Shown here: positions 1 through 8,849 of the stretch, piece by piece
Numbering within the stretch: position 1 is the first letter of the stretch
Layout: each line of letters begins with the position of its first letter
NCBI GenBank assembly: GCA_020832415.1
Contig: JAFIES010000084.1
Location: forward strand, 1 to 39,384
Reading direction: 5' to 3'
Source: Balneolaceae bacterium
Lineage (GTDB): Bacteria; Bacteroidota; Rhodothermia; Balneolales; Balneolaceae
Length of the DNA stretch: 39,384 nt
Program-made: the position numbers and the translations under genes
Notes under the pieces: generated by a model
Database searches by the model: none
Seen by the model: only the letters and a program-made list of their open reading frames with translations
What the model was told of the DNA's origin: nothing

Positions 1-608
1 CCACCCTTCCCGATAATTTCTATATCAAACTCAACCGTGCAGGCCATCAATGGACCGGCTTTAACGGCAATTTGACCGGGAGAAATATTTGGATTTGTAT
101 GCATCCCATACACTTTCTTCACGCCTTCATTTTGCAATGCACCAGACTCGGTGAGCAGCCGTCCGCCGCCGGGAAGTTTCTCCTCTGCCGGCTGAAAAAT
201 CAGAACTACTTTCCCATCAATCCGGTCTTTCAGATCATTCAATATTTTTGCCGTGCCAAGTAAATTTGCTGTGTGAAAATCGTGTCCGCAACAGTGCGCC
301 GCACCGGGACGCTCACTCATGAACTCCTTTTTGGCATCCCCCTCTTCATCCATCGGGAGTGCATCGATATCGGCACGCAACGCAATCACGCTATCTGAAG
401 GATTCCCATCAATGATACCAATACAGCCGGTTTCCAGCGGGCGTTTGGTTTCTATTCCCAGTTTTTTAAGTTCATGGATAATGTAATCTGTGGTCTCAAA
501 TTCCTTGAAACTCACCTCAGGATTTTTGTGCAGATACCTTCTCGTCTGCACCATGTAATCGAAGTACTGCTCTGCTTTTTCGTGAATTTGATCCTGAATA
601 CGGCTCAT
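1..608 (-). CDS. M20-family amidohydrolase, N-terminal part (runs off the left edge)
   Basis: About 202 codons are visible from an ATG at 608 reading left; the C-terminus lies outside the window. The metal-binding signatures of M20D amidohydrolases (hippurate / N-acyl-amino-acid / IAA-amino-acid hydrolase type) are present: ALRADIDALPM, then AAHCCGHDFHTA, then the QPAEE segment with the general-base glutamate, and GMHTNP. Such enzymes hydrolyse N-acyl amino acids or related amides with a two-metal centre. The usual H(A)CGHD motif reads HCCGHD here, which keeps the Cys-Gly-His-Asp core. It is transcribed divergently from the alcohol dehydrogenase across a 114-base gap. The family is clear; the substrate is not predictable from sequence. 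Confidence 0.9.
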   Translation of the reverse strand, partial: MSRIQDQIHEKAEQYFDYMVQTRRYLHKNPEVSFKEFETTDYIIHELKKLGIETKRPLETGCIGIIDGNPSDSVIALRADIDALPMDEEGDAKKEFMSERPGAAHCCGHDFHTANLLGTAKILNDLKDRIDGKVVLIFQPAEEKLPGGGRLLTESGALQNEGVKKVYGMHTNPNISPGQIAVKAGPLMACTVEFDIEIIGKG

Positions 609-722
609 ATGAAATCTTATTTAATCGGGCGTTGTTGGTATATTGAAGAAAAAACTATTTTTATCTGATCCAAAAATTGCTCGTTTTCCTTTCGAAATAA
701 TGATAACCAAATTTTCCCAAAC

Positions 723-1952
723 ATGAACTCATTCGAAATCCACATCCCCACACGAATCTATTTTGGCAACTCCAAAGCCGGCTCATTTTTTGACAGGCTC
801 AAAGATTACGGATCGCGTGCACTCATCGTAATAGGCGGAGGCAGTGTGAAGCGAACCGGGTATCTGGATGAAGTGACTGATCACCTTTCAAGCAGAAATA
901 TTGATTATGTACTTTTTGAGGGAATTGAGCCCAACCCACATGCAGCAACCATCGATAAAGCTGCAGCTTTTGGAAAGGAGAATAGTGTGGATTTCGTTTT
1001 AGCATTTGGAGGCGGTTCAGTAATGGATGCTTCAAAAGCCATTGCAGGACTCATTCACAATGATGAAAAAGAGATCTGGCCATTTGTTCTGGGCGAACCG
1101 AAATACAAAACCATGAAAGGGGCACTTCCCGTTGCTACCATCCCAACCACAGCTGCTACTGCATCAGAAGTTACTGCGCATGCGGTAATTTCTAATCCCG
1201 AAGTGAAAGGAAAATCACCCATTAGTTACCCATTTTTGAAGCCATCTGCTTCGTGGCTGAACCCGGTATATCACACCTCATTACCGCTTGAAACTACTCG
1301 AGATGGGGCATCCGATATTCTCAGCCATGTTTTTGAAAATTACATTCTGGGCGGTAACGAATCGCCCCTTGCCGACAGGTACAGCGAGGGTGTTATGCAA
1401 ACTGTAATTGAAGCACTGCCCAACGTACTTGAAGATCCTGAAAACGAAGCACTTCGCGGGCAACTTCTCTGGGCATCTACTATGGCATTGAATACCATGC
1501 AAACTGCAGGCAGAGTGCCTACCACATTTCTGCTTCACAATCTTGAGCATGCCCTCAGTGGATACAACCCGAATCTGGCACATGGCCGTGGCCTGGCAAT
1601 TCTCTATCCCGCCTATTTTAAATGGCTGGTGCAGAACGATCGTTGTGTGGACAGGCTTGCCCTTCTGGGAGAAAAACTGTTCGATATCAAAACAGCGGAT
1701 ATCAATGAAAGTGCCGCAGAGTTTATTGCTGTTTTTGAGTTGTGGTTGGAAAATAACGGCCTGTACCAGCGACTGACAGATCAGGATATTCCTGTTGAGT
1801 CGTTCGATGAAATCGCAGAGTATGCACTTCGCGTATATGGTGATAGTGAAAAGATTGACGCTGCAGGACCGATAACTAAAGAGAACATCGTTGAAATATT
1901 CAGCCTCACGGAAGAGCAGGTTACAGAGAAACTGAGTGCAGAGGAGATCTGA
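723..1952 (+). CDS. Iron-containing alcohol dehydrogenase (YqhD/butanol dehydrogenase type)
   Basis: A 409-residue group III (Fe/Zn) alcohol dehydrogenase, probably a broad-range NADPH-dependent aldehyde reductase. The nucleotide-binding GGGSVKRTG lies near residues 38-46, and the Ser of GGGS fits the NADP-preferring YqhD/BDH subgroup. A second glycine motif, GGGSVMDASKAI, is near 96-107. By family alignment the metal ligands are D198 and H202 (DILSH) and H272 and H287 (LLHNLEH, then LAHG). The length matches YqhD-like enzymes (about 387-410). The ATG start follows an AT-rich leader without a strong Shine-Dalgarno. It appears to be a single-gene unit; a weak GATCT/AGATC hairpin followed by a T run lies just after the stop. 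The physiological aldehyde is unknown. Confidence 0.93.
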   Translation: MNSFEIHIPTRIYFGNSKAGSFFDRLKDYGSRALIVIGGGSVKRTGYLDEVTDHLSSRNIDYVLFEGIEPNPHAATIDKAAAFGKENSVDFVLAFGGGSVMDASKAIAGLIHNDEKEIWPFVLGEPKYKTMKGALPVATIPTTAATASEVTAHAVISNPEVKGKSPISYPFLKPSASWLNPVYHTSLPLETTRDGASDILSHVFENYILGGNESPLADRYSEGVMQTVIEALPNVLEDPENEALRGQLLWASTMALNTMQTAGRVPTTFLLHNLEHALSGYNPNLAHGRGLAILYPAYFKWLVQNDRCVDRLALLGEKLFDIKTADINESAAEFIAVFELWLENNGLYQRLTDQDIPVESFDEIAEYALRVYGDSEKIDAAGPITKENIVEIFSLTEEQVTEKLSAEEI

Positions 1953-2134
1953 CCAGATCAAAGATCACTTTTTTGATTATGTGGTTTTTCAATCTGATCA
2001 ACTTTATAAACTCTTCACGATTAAGTGGTAGAATGCCTTTATAGAGATTGAGTTTTAAAGAGGGGGAAAATTCTGAAACCAACTGATTTTTATTAGTTTG
2101 ACCCAGAAATGATTAGAAACCACAGATCAAGAAG

Positions 2135-3268
2135 ATGAAAAGAAAATTATCGGCTCCTTTAACCACATTGCTTGCCACACTGTTTCTGTTTGTTCCTGCC
2201 GTACAGGCCCAACTATCCGTAGATGTTGGCGGCTATCTGCAAAGCTGGTACATCGCCAACCAAAGCACCGAAGTTGTAACCACATCGCAGGGAATGCTTC
2301 CTGTACTCGGCACAGAAACCATCGAAACACAAGGATTCAGGCTTCGGCGGGCGCGAATTCTCACCAGGGCAAATATCAACGACACATTTAGTGTAACCTC
2401 ATGGATTGAACTTGCGGGTACATCGCCATCACTGTTATGTTTCTATGCAGATGCGCGCATCAGGCCCTGGTTTGTAGTGCGCGTAGGCCAGATCATGATG
2501 CCGGGCCAATCGTGGGATACAGCTAACAATGCCTCATCATGGTTACTTTTTTATGACAGGGCACCCATCACAACCACGCTCTCAAATGTAATGGGATATA
2601 GTGCTTTTCGAGATGTTGGAGTGATGGTTCATGGCCGCCAGGGAAGATTCTATTACGCTCTTCAGGCCGGTAACGGTGCCGGCCGATTTAACCAGGCAGG
2701 TTCAAATATAACCCAGCGAAAAGCTGGTGGCGGCCTTTATGGTGCCCGATTCGATTTTGAAATTGTTGACGGTTTAACGCTTGGCAGCCATTTTGCGACC
2801 AATCAACAGAGAGACGTGGTACTTTCCGGAACCGGGCCATTTGATATTGACCGAACCTCCTATTCATTTAGAGTAGCAACCGACAATTTTGCTGTAGACA
2901 GATTATTCTCGCACTTCGAATACATGAGCCTGACCGGAAAAGACGACAGTCGCGGTTTACAGCTAAATCAGAATGAGGAGTATAACCTGCATGGATTCTA
3001 CGCTCAAATTGGGTACAGAATTACCCGCGAATGGCACGTAATTGGACGATATGATGAAATGACTGAAAAGCCCGGTCAGGCAGGAATTAATGTTGATTAC
3101 GATCGGATATTCTCAAACAACTACGTTTTCGGTATTTCCAGGTATATTTTTGATGGAAACAGAGAGATCATGCGGGCACACCTGAACTATGGTTTTGGCC
3201 AAAGCGGCCCGATGGATCTGGATAATTCCATCCTTGTACTCGTATTCCAGCTGCGTTTTATTCCTTAA
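2135..3268 (+). CDS. Outer-membrane beta-barrel porin (OprO/OprP-like)
   Basis: A 377-residue protein with a Sec signal peptide (residues 1-25, ending VQA before Gln) and then alternating amphipathic beta-strands to the C-terminus (FQLRFIP). Internal features resemble phosphate-selective porin O/P family proteins: an RRARILTRANIND strand near the N-terminus, a conserved RVGQIMMPGQSWD block, FRDVGVMVHG, and GNGAGRFNQ. It should form a trimeric or monomeric channel in the outer membrane. Substrate specificity cannot be read from the sequence: no phosphate genes are nearby, and many Bacteroidota use this fold for other solutes. It stands alone, with 182 bases of non-coding DNA before it and 84 before the YciI-like gene. 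Confidence 0.78.
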   Translation: MKRKLSAPLTTLLATLFLFVPAVQAQLSVDVGGYLQSWYIANQSTEVVTTSQGMLPVLGTETIETQGFRLRRARILTRANINDTFSVTSWIELAGTSPSLLCFYADARIRPWFVVRVGQIMMPGQSWDTANNASSWLLFYDRAPITTTLSNVMGYSAFRDVGVMVHGRQGRFYYALQAGNGAGRFNQAGSNITQRKAGGGLYGARFDFEIVDGLTLGSHFATNQQRDVVLSGTGPFDIDRTSYSFRVATDNFAVDRLFSHFEYMSLTGKDDSRGLQLNQNEEYNLHGFYAQIGYRITREWHVIGRYDEMTEKPGQAGINVDYDRIFSNNYVFGISRYIFDGNREIMRAHLNYGFGQSGPMDLDNSILVLVFQLRFIP

Positions 3269-3307
3269 AACCCGGCAATTTAAAACATGCGTCTCAAAAA
3301 CTTTGGT

Positions 3308-3315
3308 TATCTTTG
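3308..3315 (+). promoter_or_regulatory. Candidate -7 promoter element before the YciI-like gene
   Basis: TATCTTTG is an exact match to the Bacteroidota-type -7 consensus TAnnTTTG, 38 bases before the ATG at 3353. No convincing TTTG -33 element is seen at the expected spacing, so the call rests on the -7 element and its position. Confidence 0.4.
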
Positions 3316-3352
3316 ATGTGAATAATTGACCATCAAAAAAAACGAAATACGT

Positions 3353-3655
3353 ATGCATTACCTGCTCATTTACGAACTTTCTGATGATTATCTCGATCGC
3401 CGGGGCGAATTCCGAACAGAACATCTTCAACTTGCCTGGCATGCAAGCAACAATGGCGATCTGCTCTTAGGCGGGGCGTTGCAGGAGCCGGCTGATAAAG
3501 CCTACCTCCTCTTTTCAGGCGATTCCCCGAAAGCAGCTGAAGAGTTTGCCGAAAACGATCCTTACGTAAAAAACGGGCTGGTTAAAAAATGGGAGATTCG
3601 CCCGTGGATGACTGTTGTGGGTGAAAATGCCGCATCTCCTGTTCGCGTTGATTAG
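3353..3655 (+). CDS. YciI-family protein
   Basis: About 100 residues from ATG 3353 (MHYLLIYELSDDYLDRR). An in-frame TTG at 3326 would add nine residues, but the family begins at the MHYLLIYEL strand, so ATG 3353 is preferred. It has the dimeric alpha+beta-barrel fold expected of YCII proteins: the HLQLAWHASNNGDLLLGGAL segment, then the FAENDPYVKNGLV motif with its conserved Asp-Pro. The biochemical role of YciI proteins is mostly unknown; some relatives are dehalogenases or muconolactone-isomerase-like. It lies 8 bases before mnmD, so the two are probably co-transcribed. Confidence 0.85.
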   Translation: MHYLLIYELSDDYLDRRGEFRTEHLQLAWHASNNGDLLLGGALQEPADKAYLLFSGDSPKAAEEFAENDPYVKNGLVKKWEIRPWMTVVGENAASPVRVD

Positions 3656-3663
3656 TAAGAATT

Positions 3664-4461
3664 ATGAATTCTGAAAAATTGGAGCCGCAAATCAGAGAAA
3701 CAAAGGACGGCTCCTCTACCCTGTTTTCGTCACAATTCGATCAGCATTATCACAATCCCAACGGGGCTGTGGCTGAGAGCCGTCACGTTTTTTTTGAAAC
3801 CACCGGACTGTCCCGGGAATTAGCCTCTGAAAATGCACTCACCATTTTTGAGACAGGGTTCGGTACAGGCCTCAATCTGCTGCTTTGCCTTGATTACCTG
3901 CATAAATCCAGCAGAAAAACACCGGTAACCTTTAAAAGTATCGAAGCCTATCCGATCGCTCCTGAAACAGCAGAAAAACTCACTTTTGGTGATGAGCCAT
4001 TTTTAAATCAGCAGGTACCACTTCTGGCAAATATTTTTGATCAGCTCACTCCGGGTATCAATCACTTCGAAATCTCTCCTCTGCTTCAGCTTGAGTTGTT
4101 TTACGGATATTTTGATGAATACCCCGGATTTTCAACAGTTTCCGAAGCTGACAATACCGGTTGCCACTTCATTTTACACGATCCGTTTTCGCCCGAAGTA
4201 AATCCTGAATTGTGGACTCCCGATGTATTTAAGAAACTCTTCTCAGTAAGCAGCCCTCAAGCTGTGATAGCTACATACTGTGCAGCAACCTCGGCACGGG
4301 CAGCCATGGCCGTTGCGGGATGGAACGTTGCCCGCGCAAAAGGAGCTTTAGGAAAGCGAGAAATGACAGTGGCGTCAAAAAGTGCTGATAAGCTTTCACT
4401 TTTCAAAAGAGTGAACGAAAAACGGTTAAAAGAGCGCTTTGAAAAAGGTGATTTTTCATGA
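3664..4461 (+). CDS. mnmD: tRNA U34 5-methylaminomethyl-2-thiouridine methyltransferase MnmD
   Basis: A 265-residue stand-alone version of the MnmC N-terminal methyltransferase domain (DUF752). It should use S-adenosylmethionine to convert the aminomethyl group on wobble U34 of certain tRNAs to methylaminomethyl. The SAM-binding loop ETGFGTGLN is near residues 68-76. HDPFSPEVNPELWT corresponds to the catalytic-Asp region of E. coli MnmC, and a YCAATSARAAMAVAGW segment and a GKREMTVAS block follow, all typical of the family. The C-terminal FAD-dependent oxidase domain of enterobacterial MnmC is absent, as in many non-proteobacterial homologues. It probably shares a transcript with the YciI-like gene upstream. 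Confidence 0.88.
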   Translation: MNSEKLEPQIRETKDGSSTLFSSQFDQHYHNPNGAVAESRHVFFETTGLSRELASENALTIFETGFGTGLNLLLCLDYLHKSSRKTPVTFKSIEAYPIAPETAEKLTFGDEPFLNQQVPLLANIFDQLTPGINHFEISPLLQLELFYGYFDEYPGFSTVSEADNTGCHFILHDPFSPEVNPELWTPDVFKKLFSVSSPQAVIATYCAATSARAAMAVAGWNVARAKGALGKREMTVASKSADKLSLFKRVNEKRLKERFEKGDFS

Positions 4462-4534
4462 AAACCCCGCCACATTTCCCCTCGTAAATTGATTCTTTAA
4501 ATCTGTACCTTACAAAAAAATACCACATAACTGC

Positions 4535-5719
4535 ATGCAGGAATTCGACAAGTTAGCCCAAACTCTCCAGCCATTTTACAGCCGATTTAATGTTGCCAAC
4601 CGTCTTCTCTTCACCGGGCATTCCCACCAAGCCTGGCCCGACACAGCATTTGATGGCGTACAAGAGTATATGAATGTTGTAGCCGATCAGGTTGACAAAA
4701 AATGGGGGTTTGGTTTTGAGAAAACAGAGATTATGCGGGAATATCTTCGCAATTTCTATGATGACCCCTCAGGAAAATATTGCCGCGAACAAAACACCCA
4801 TGTATTAATCATTGCTTGGCTTTCAGCTCTCGATCTGAAAAATAAGCCCAAAATCATCACAACCACGGGTGAATTTCATTCCATGTATCGCCAGTTAAAA
4901 AGCCTCGAATCTGTTGGAGTTGAAGTTGCGTACCTCCCCCATGAAGATGATGACCTGCTTTTTGAATCCATCAAAAAAGAACTGGATGAGCGAACTTCTG
5001 CCGTGATGCTCTCAAGAATCTATTACGAAACTTCAGAAATCAATACCCGCCTTTCTGATATTGCCCGGCTCACAAAACAAGCCGGAGTTCCATTGATGGT
5101 TGATGATTATCACGGCACAAATGTAGTTCCCATCTCATTTAAGGAGGAAGAACTGGAGCATATTTACCTGTTGGTTGGCGGTTATAAATACCTGCAGTGG
5201 GGTGAGGCGAACTGTTTTTTGAGATTTCCTGCGGATTGCAACCTGAAACCGATAATTACCGGATGGTTTTCGGCATTTGAACAGCTCGATCATCCCCGTA
5301 CCGATGGCCCCGTACAGTTTGATGATGGCGATCAAAAATATGCTACAGCCACGTACGATCCTATTTCCCAGTTCAGGGCTGCCGCTGTTACAGAGTTTTT
5401 TCAAGTGCAGGGACTAACTCCACAGGTATTACGAAATCAATATTCGGCCCAACTTTCCTATTTGCGATCACTGTTTGATGAGCATAATTTTGAAGGATCA
5501 GAAATTGAGCACGCCAATACAAGGCCTGTTGAGGAATCCGGTGGATTTTTGGCACTTCGATCACCCCATGCAAGAGAACTGCGTGCCGCACTGCTCGAAA
5601 AAGATATCTTCAGCGACGCCCGCGATCAAATTATCCGATTAGGCCCGGCACCCTACACAACATCACTTCAGTGTGAAAAGGTAATCAAAGCTCTTTTTGA
5701 TAGTTTAAAATCACTTTAA
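4535..5719 (+). CDS. Kynureninase-like PLP-dependent enzyme (aminotransferase class V fold)
   Basis: A 394-residue fold-type I PLP enzyme. The likely Schiff-base lysine is K218 in VGGYKYLQWGEANC, and the cofactor-pairing aspartates are at D190/D191 in LMVDDYHGTN. LFTGHSHQAWPDTAF near the N-terminus resembles the substrate-binding entry of kynureninases. True kynureninases cleave kynurenine to anthranilate and alanine, but no other tryptophan-degradation or NAD-from-Trp gene is nearby, so this may be a paralogue with another amino-acid substrate. It starts at ATG 4535 after a 73-base gap and appears to be a single-gene unit. The family is confident; the reaction is not. Confidence 0.8.
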   Translation: MQEFDKLAQTLQPFYSRFNVANRLLFTGHSHQAWPDTAFDGVQEYMNVVADQVDKKWGFGFEKTEIMREYLRNFYDDPSGKYCREQNTHVLIIAWLSALDLKNKPKIITTTGEFHSMYRQLKSLESVGVEVAYLPHEDDDLLFESIKKELDERTSAVMLSRIYYETSEINTRLSDIARLTKQAGVPLMVDDYHGTNVVPISFKEEELEHIYLLVGGYKYLQWGEANCFLRFPADCNLKPIITGWFSAFEQLDHPRTDGPVQFDDGDQKYATATYDPISQFRAAAVTEFFQVQGLTPQVLRNQYSAQLSYLRSLFDEHNFEGSEIEHANTRPVEESGGFLALRSPHARELRAALLEKDIFSDARDQIIRLGPAPYTTSLQCEKVIKALFDSLKSL

Positions 5720-5754
5720 GAAAAAAGTGTAAGGTTTTACAGAAATTTGGTTCA

Positions 5755-5832
5755 TACATATACTGTACATATATTCATTGCATAAACGGTTGCAGTGAAA
5801 AAGTTTTCAGCACCGGTGACATACTGTTGACA
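5755..5832 (+). promoter_or_regulatory. recA control region: tandem TACATATA repeats and a TTGACA -35-like box
   Basis: Two copies of TACATATA (5755-5762 and 5766-5773) lie 11 bases apart, one helical turn, with the palindrome TGTACA between and across them. A perfect TTGACA follows at 5827-5832, 48 bases before the recA ATG; the best -10 at 17-base spacing is a poor CAATAA. The repeats are in the right place for an SOS operator. They match none of the LexA boxes I know for Escherichia, Bacillus or alphaproteobacteria, so this is only a candidate. Confidence 0.35.
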
Positions 5833-5879
5833 CACCCGGTATTTATATTCAATAAACAATCATTAATCAGAAAGAAATT

Positions 5880-6929
5880 ATGGCAGCTTCAAAACAGGAC
5901 AGAAACAAAGCAATTGATATAGCAATCGGGCAGATTGAAAAGCAGCATGGCAAAGGTACTGTTATGCGTCTGGGTGATCACAACCCCAATGAGGTACCAA
6001 CTATTTCAACCGGTTCCATCATGGTGGATTATGCCTTGGGTGTAAATGGGATACCACGCGGACGTATCACAGAAATTTATGGACCTGAGGCAAGTGGTAA
6101 AACCACTCTCGCACTTCAGGTGATAGCTCAGGCACAAAAAGCTGGTGGGTATGCTGCATTTATTGATGCTGAGCACGCATTCGATCCCAAATATGCCCGT
6201 GCACTTGGAATCAATACAGATGAACTGCTTGTATCTCAACCGGATAGCGGCGAGCAGGCCCTCGAAATTACAGAGACATTAATCAGGTCCGGTGCGCTTG
6301 ATGTTATCGTGATTGACTCGGTGGCCGCACTTGTACCGCGGGCAGAGCTTGAGGGCGAAATGGGAGATTCTCACATGGGTCTGCAGGCAAGGCTGATGTC
6401 GCAGGCGCTGCGAAAAATTACCGGAGTGGTAAGCAAAACCCGCACATCCTGTGTATTCATAAACCAGGTTCGGGAAAAAATTGGTGGGATGTTTGGCAAT
6501 CCGGAAACCACAACCGGTGGGCGGGCACTGAAATTTTACGCTTCTGTACGAATTGATATCCGCAGAATTGGTGCCATCAAAAAGGGCGATGAGGTACTGG
6601 GCAACCGTACAAAAGTGAAGATTGCAAAGAACAAGGTGGCCCCACCGTTCAAGGTCGTTGAGTTTAATATTCTCTATGGAAAAGGAATTTCAAGAGTTTC
6701 TGAAATTCTGGACCTTGCCGTTGAGTACGATATTATTGAAAAGCGCGGAAGCTGGTATCGATACGATGGCGAACCCATCGGGCAGGGAACAGATGCTGCC
6801 ATTCAGTTCCTCGAAGAGGATGAAGAACTCTGCAACCGAATCGAAACGATTGTTCGTGAAAAACTGATGCCCACTGAGGTAAAAGAAGAGAAAAAAGCTG
6901 AGGAAAAACCTGTAGAAGCTGATGAATAA
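5880..6929 (+). CDS. recA: Recombinase A
   Basis: A 349-residue RecA, the ATP-dependent strand-exchange protein of homologous recombination and co-protease for SOS induction. Walker A GPEASGKT is at residues 68-75. The Walker B strand [22 protein letters not shown], the L1/L2 loop region with QALRKITG and [22 protein letters not shown], and the C-terminal domain are all intact. The tail ([17 protein letters not shown]) is highly charged, as in other RecAs where it tempers activity. recX starts inside the last codons (8-base overlap), so the two are transcribed and probably translated together. The long AT-rich leader holds repeats that may be an SOS operator. Confidence 0.99.
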   Translation: MAASKQDRNKAIDIAIGQIEKQHGKGTVMRLGDHNPNEVPTISTGSIMVDYALGVNGIPRGRITEIYGPEASGKTTLALQVIAQAQKAGGYAAFIDAEHAFDPKYARALGINTDELLVSQPDSGEQALEITETLIRSGALDVIVIDSVAALVPRAELEGEMGDSHMGLQARLMSQALRKITGVVSKTRTSCVFINQVREKIGGMFGNPETTTGGRALKFYASVRIDIRRIGAIKKGDEVLGNRTKVKIAKNKVAPPFKVVEFNILYGKGISRVSEILDLAVEYDIIEKRGSWYRYDGEPIGQGTDAAIQFLEEDEELCNRIETIVREKLMPTEVKEEKKAEEKPVEADE

Positions 6930-7623
6930 CCGGCACAGAAATTCTGAAAGCGATCAATCATCCGCTATCAGAGATAAACTGCCCCTAACCATTACTGAAA
7001 TTTCGGTTCAAAAAAAGAATCGTGAACGTTTTTCCCTCTATCACAACAGTGAGTTTTTGATTGGAGTAAGCACAAAAACGTTAACTGATCTTTCAATAAA
7101 AAAAGGCGTCGAACTGACGCCTTTTTTATATGATGAGATCAGATCATCAGAGAACCTGAATTCCGTTAAAGAGAGTGCATTGCGTTATCTTGCAAGAAGA
7201 GATCATTCGTCGGGCGAGTTAAAAGTAAAACTTGGCAAAAAAGGGATTGATGATTCGGCCATCGCATTCATACTTGAAGAATTCTCGAATCGCGGTTACA
7301 TCGATGACGAATCTTTTGCCAAATCATTCGCAAAGGAAAAGGCTGAGATGAACAGATGGGGACCCAATAAAATTACAGCCGCGCTATACAAAAAGAGAGT
7401 TCCAAAAAAAATCATCGACAAAGCAATCAAAAATGTAACTGAAAATTTGCAGCAAGAGCAGATTTGTGTAGATTTGGCGTTAAAGAAGAAACAACGTTTT
7501 CTCAGGGAAGAAGACCTTATAAAGCGAAAACAAAAAATCTACAACTATCTTGCAGGCAGAGGCTTTTCAAACAGTATCATCAAAAAGTCGCTACCTCTGA
7601 TAACAGAAGCCCTCGATGCTTAA
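6922..7623 (+). CDS. recX: RecX, regulator of RecA
   Basis: A 233-residue RecX with the usual tandem three-helix repeats: [19 protein letters not shown], then [22 protein letters not shown] with [16 protein letters not shown], then a third repeat around the [15 protein letters not shown] region. RecX binds the RecA filament and limits or modulates its activity. An N-terminal extension of about 60-70 residues precedes the first repeat, as is common in this lineage. The ATG overlaps recA by 8 bases, and the stop overlaps the next gene's ATG by 8 bases. Most unusual is a strong terminator-like hairpin inside the coding sequence at 7105-7127, listed separately. Confidence 0.92.
   Translation: MNNRHRNSESDQSSAIRDKLPLTITEISVQKKNRERFSLYHNSEFLIGVSTKTLTDLSIKKGVELTPFLYDEIRSSENLNSVKESALRYLARRDHSSGELKVKLGKKGIDDSAIAFILEEFSNRGYIDDESFAKSFAKEKAEMNRWGPNKITAALYKKRVPKKIIDKAIKNVTENLQQEQICVDLALKKKQRFLREEDLIKRKQKIYNYLAGRGFSNSIIKKSLPLITEALDA
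7105..7127 (+). terminator. Intrinsic-terminator-like hairpin inside recX
   Basis: GGCGTC (7105-7110), loop GAACT, GACGCC (7116-7121), then TTTTTT (7122-7127), preceded by an A run. This is a perfect 6-bp GC-rich stem with a U tract, indistinguishable in form from an intrinsic terminator. It lies about 180 bases into recX, 175 bases past the recA stop. Because recA and recX overlap, it cannot sit between them as it does in E. coli. If active it would cut off most transcripts after recA and lower RecX and the downstream transporter. Translating ribosomes could suppress it. Confidence 0.6.
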
Positions 7624-8734
7624 AAATCTTACATTAGAAAAGATTGTAAAAACAGCGCTCTTCATCGCGGGTGTTGCTTTGGTTTTTATGGTTGTTTACA
7701 ACTATTTCAATCTGGCAATCTATGCACTCATTGCACTTTTCTTCAGCTATTTGCTTGATCCGATTGTAAACCGCATGCAAGCGGCAGGTATTGAGCGCAC
7801 ATTTGGAATCACCATCACCCTCACAACGGTTCTGCTACTGATTATCTGGATCTCTACCAGTGTGATTCCGATTGTTGCAAATCGGATGGCAGTTCTCACG
7901 AGGCAGTTACATGCCGAAAATCTCATTATGATTGCGAATCAGATTGAGATACATCTCAGGTCGAATTTTGATTTTATCCCGACCGGTTATCTCACTGATA
8001 ACGTTGCTGTTTTTGTTGAAGATCTTTTTGATTTCGGAAGAGTATCTGATATTGTTGGAGATCTAATCGGGATCTTTACCAACCTTTTTGCTGCATTTCT
8101 TGTGATACCCTTTGCTACCTTTTTTTTCCTCAAAGACGGGCACAAAATTAGGCGCGATATTCTTCAGCTGGTTCCCAACAAATATTTTGAAACCACATTA
8201 AGCCTTGTTGATAAAATTGAAACCCGACTCGGACGATATTTCAGAAGTGTACTTTTACAATGTACCATTGTTGGAATTGTTTCATGGCTGGCGCTTTCTG
8301 TTGCAGGGTTGAATAATGCCGGCACAGTTGGCATCACCATTGGCATCGCTAACTCTATACCATACTTCGGGCCTATTATCGGCTACCTCCTCTCCATTGT
8401 TGTATCTATCATCGAAACCGGTGATTTTTCTTTGGTTATTCCCTGTATTCTTGCTGTTATGGTTGCACAGATTCTGGACAATGTTGTGCTTCAGCCGCTT
8501 ATCTTCTCAAAATCTGCTGATATTCATCCCGTTGCTATTCTCTTCATCATAATGATCGGTGCACAAACTGCCGGAATTTTAGGCATGCTGGTTGCTATTC
8601 CAATCGCTACGATTATAAAAATCACGATCAACCAGGTTTCATGGAGTTTCAGCAACTACCATGTATTTCGGGCGGGGAGCGGCACCAATAAGCCGACATC
8701 AAGTAGTTCGCAACAGTATACCGGCATGGATTAG
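7616..8734 (+). CDS. AI-2E family (UPF0118) membrane transporter
   Basis: A 372-residue multi-pass inner-membrane protein of the AI-2E/PerM family. Hydrophobic segments occur near residues 10-50, 62-85, 155-180, 210-230, 235-265, 270-300 and 305-340. The family-typical FFSYLLDPIVNRMQ appears early, FATFFFLKDGHKIRRDI in the middle and a DNVVLQPLIFSKSADIHPVAIL block late. Members export autoinducer-2-like molecules or act as Na+/H+ antiporters; the sequence cannot decide between these. The ATG overlaps the end of recX, so the gene depends on the recA-recX transcript unless it has an internal promoter. That would make it subject to the intra-recX hairpin. Confidence 0.88.
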   Translation: MLKNLTLEKIVKTALFIAGVALVFMVVYNYFNLAIYALIALFFSYLLDPIVNRMQAAGIERTFGITITLTTVLLLIIWISTSVIPIVANRMAVLTRQLHAENLIMIANQIEIHLRSNFDFIPTGYLTDNVAVFVEDLFDFGRVSDIVGDLIGIFTNLFAAFLVIPFATFFFLKDGHKIRRDILQLVPNKYFETTLSLVDKIETRLGRYFRSVLLQCTIVGIVSWLALSVAGLNNAGTVGITIGIANSIPYFGPIIGYLLSIVVSIIETGDFSLVIPCILAVMVAQILDNVVLQPLIFSKSADIHPVAILFIIMIGAQTAGILGMLVAIPIATIIKITINQVSWSFSNYHVFRAGSGTNKPTSSSSQQYTGMD

Positions 8735-8807
8735 GCTGGAAATGGTTGACTGATTATTTTTTTTAGAATTAGTGCCAAATCAGCCAATATTTGCCTTCCT
8801 TTTTCTT

Positions 8808-8815
8808 TATCTTTC
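8808..8815 (+). promoter_or_regulatory. Possible -7 element for purN-purH
   Basis: TATCTTTC differs from TAnnTTTG by one base and lies 35 bases before the purN GTG. An upstream TTTG at 8790-8793 is spaced 14 bases away, closer than usual. No purine riboswitch or PurR box could be recognised in the 115-base gap. Confidence 0.25.
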
Positions 8816-8849
8816 GCCCGAAGAAAATCCCCCATAAGCAATCTAAAGT

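Noticed and set aside
1281-1961. 226-codon minus-strand open frame over the alcohol dehydrogenase
   Set aside because: It is antisense to a clear Fe-ADH, has a Cys/Phe-rich composition unlike a real protein and contains no recognisable domain; it is a shadow frame.
1953-2134. Promoter or small gene between the alcohol dehydrogenase and the porin
   Set aside because: TTAGTTTG near 2093-2100 is only close to the -7 consensus and lacks a partner box. No open frame with a start signal is present.
8735-8849. Purine riboswitch before purN
   Set aside because: The gap is only 115 bases, and I could not find the three-helix junction core or an adjoining terminator. Only an imperfect TTGACTGATT/AATCAGCCAA repeat is present.
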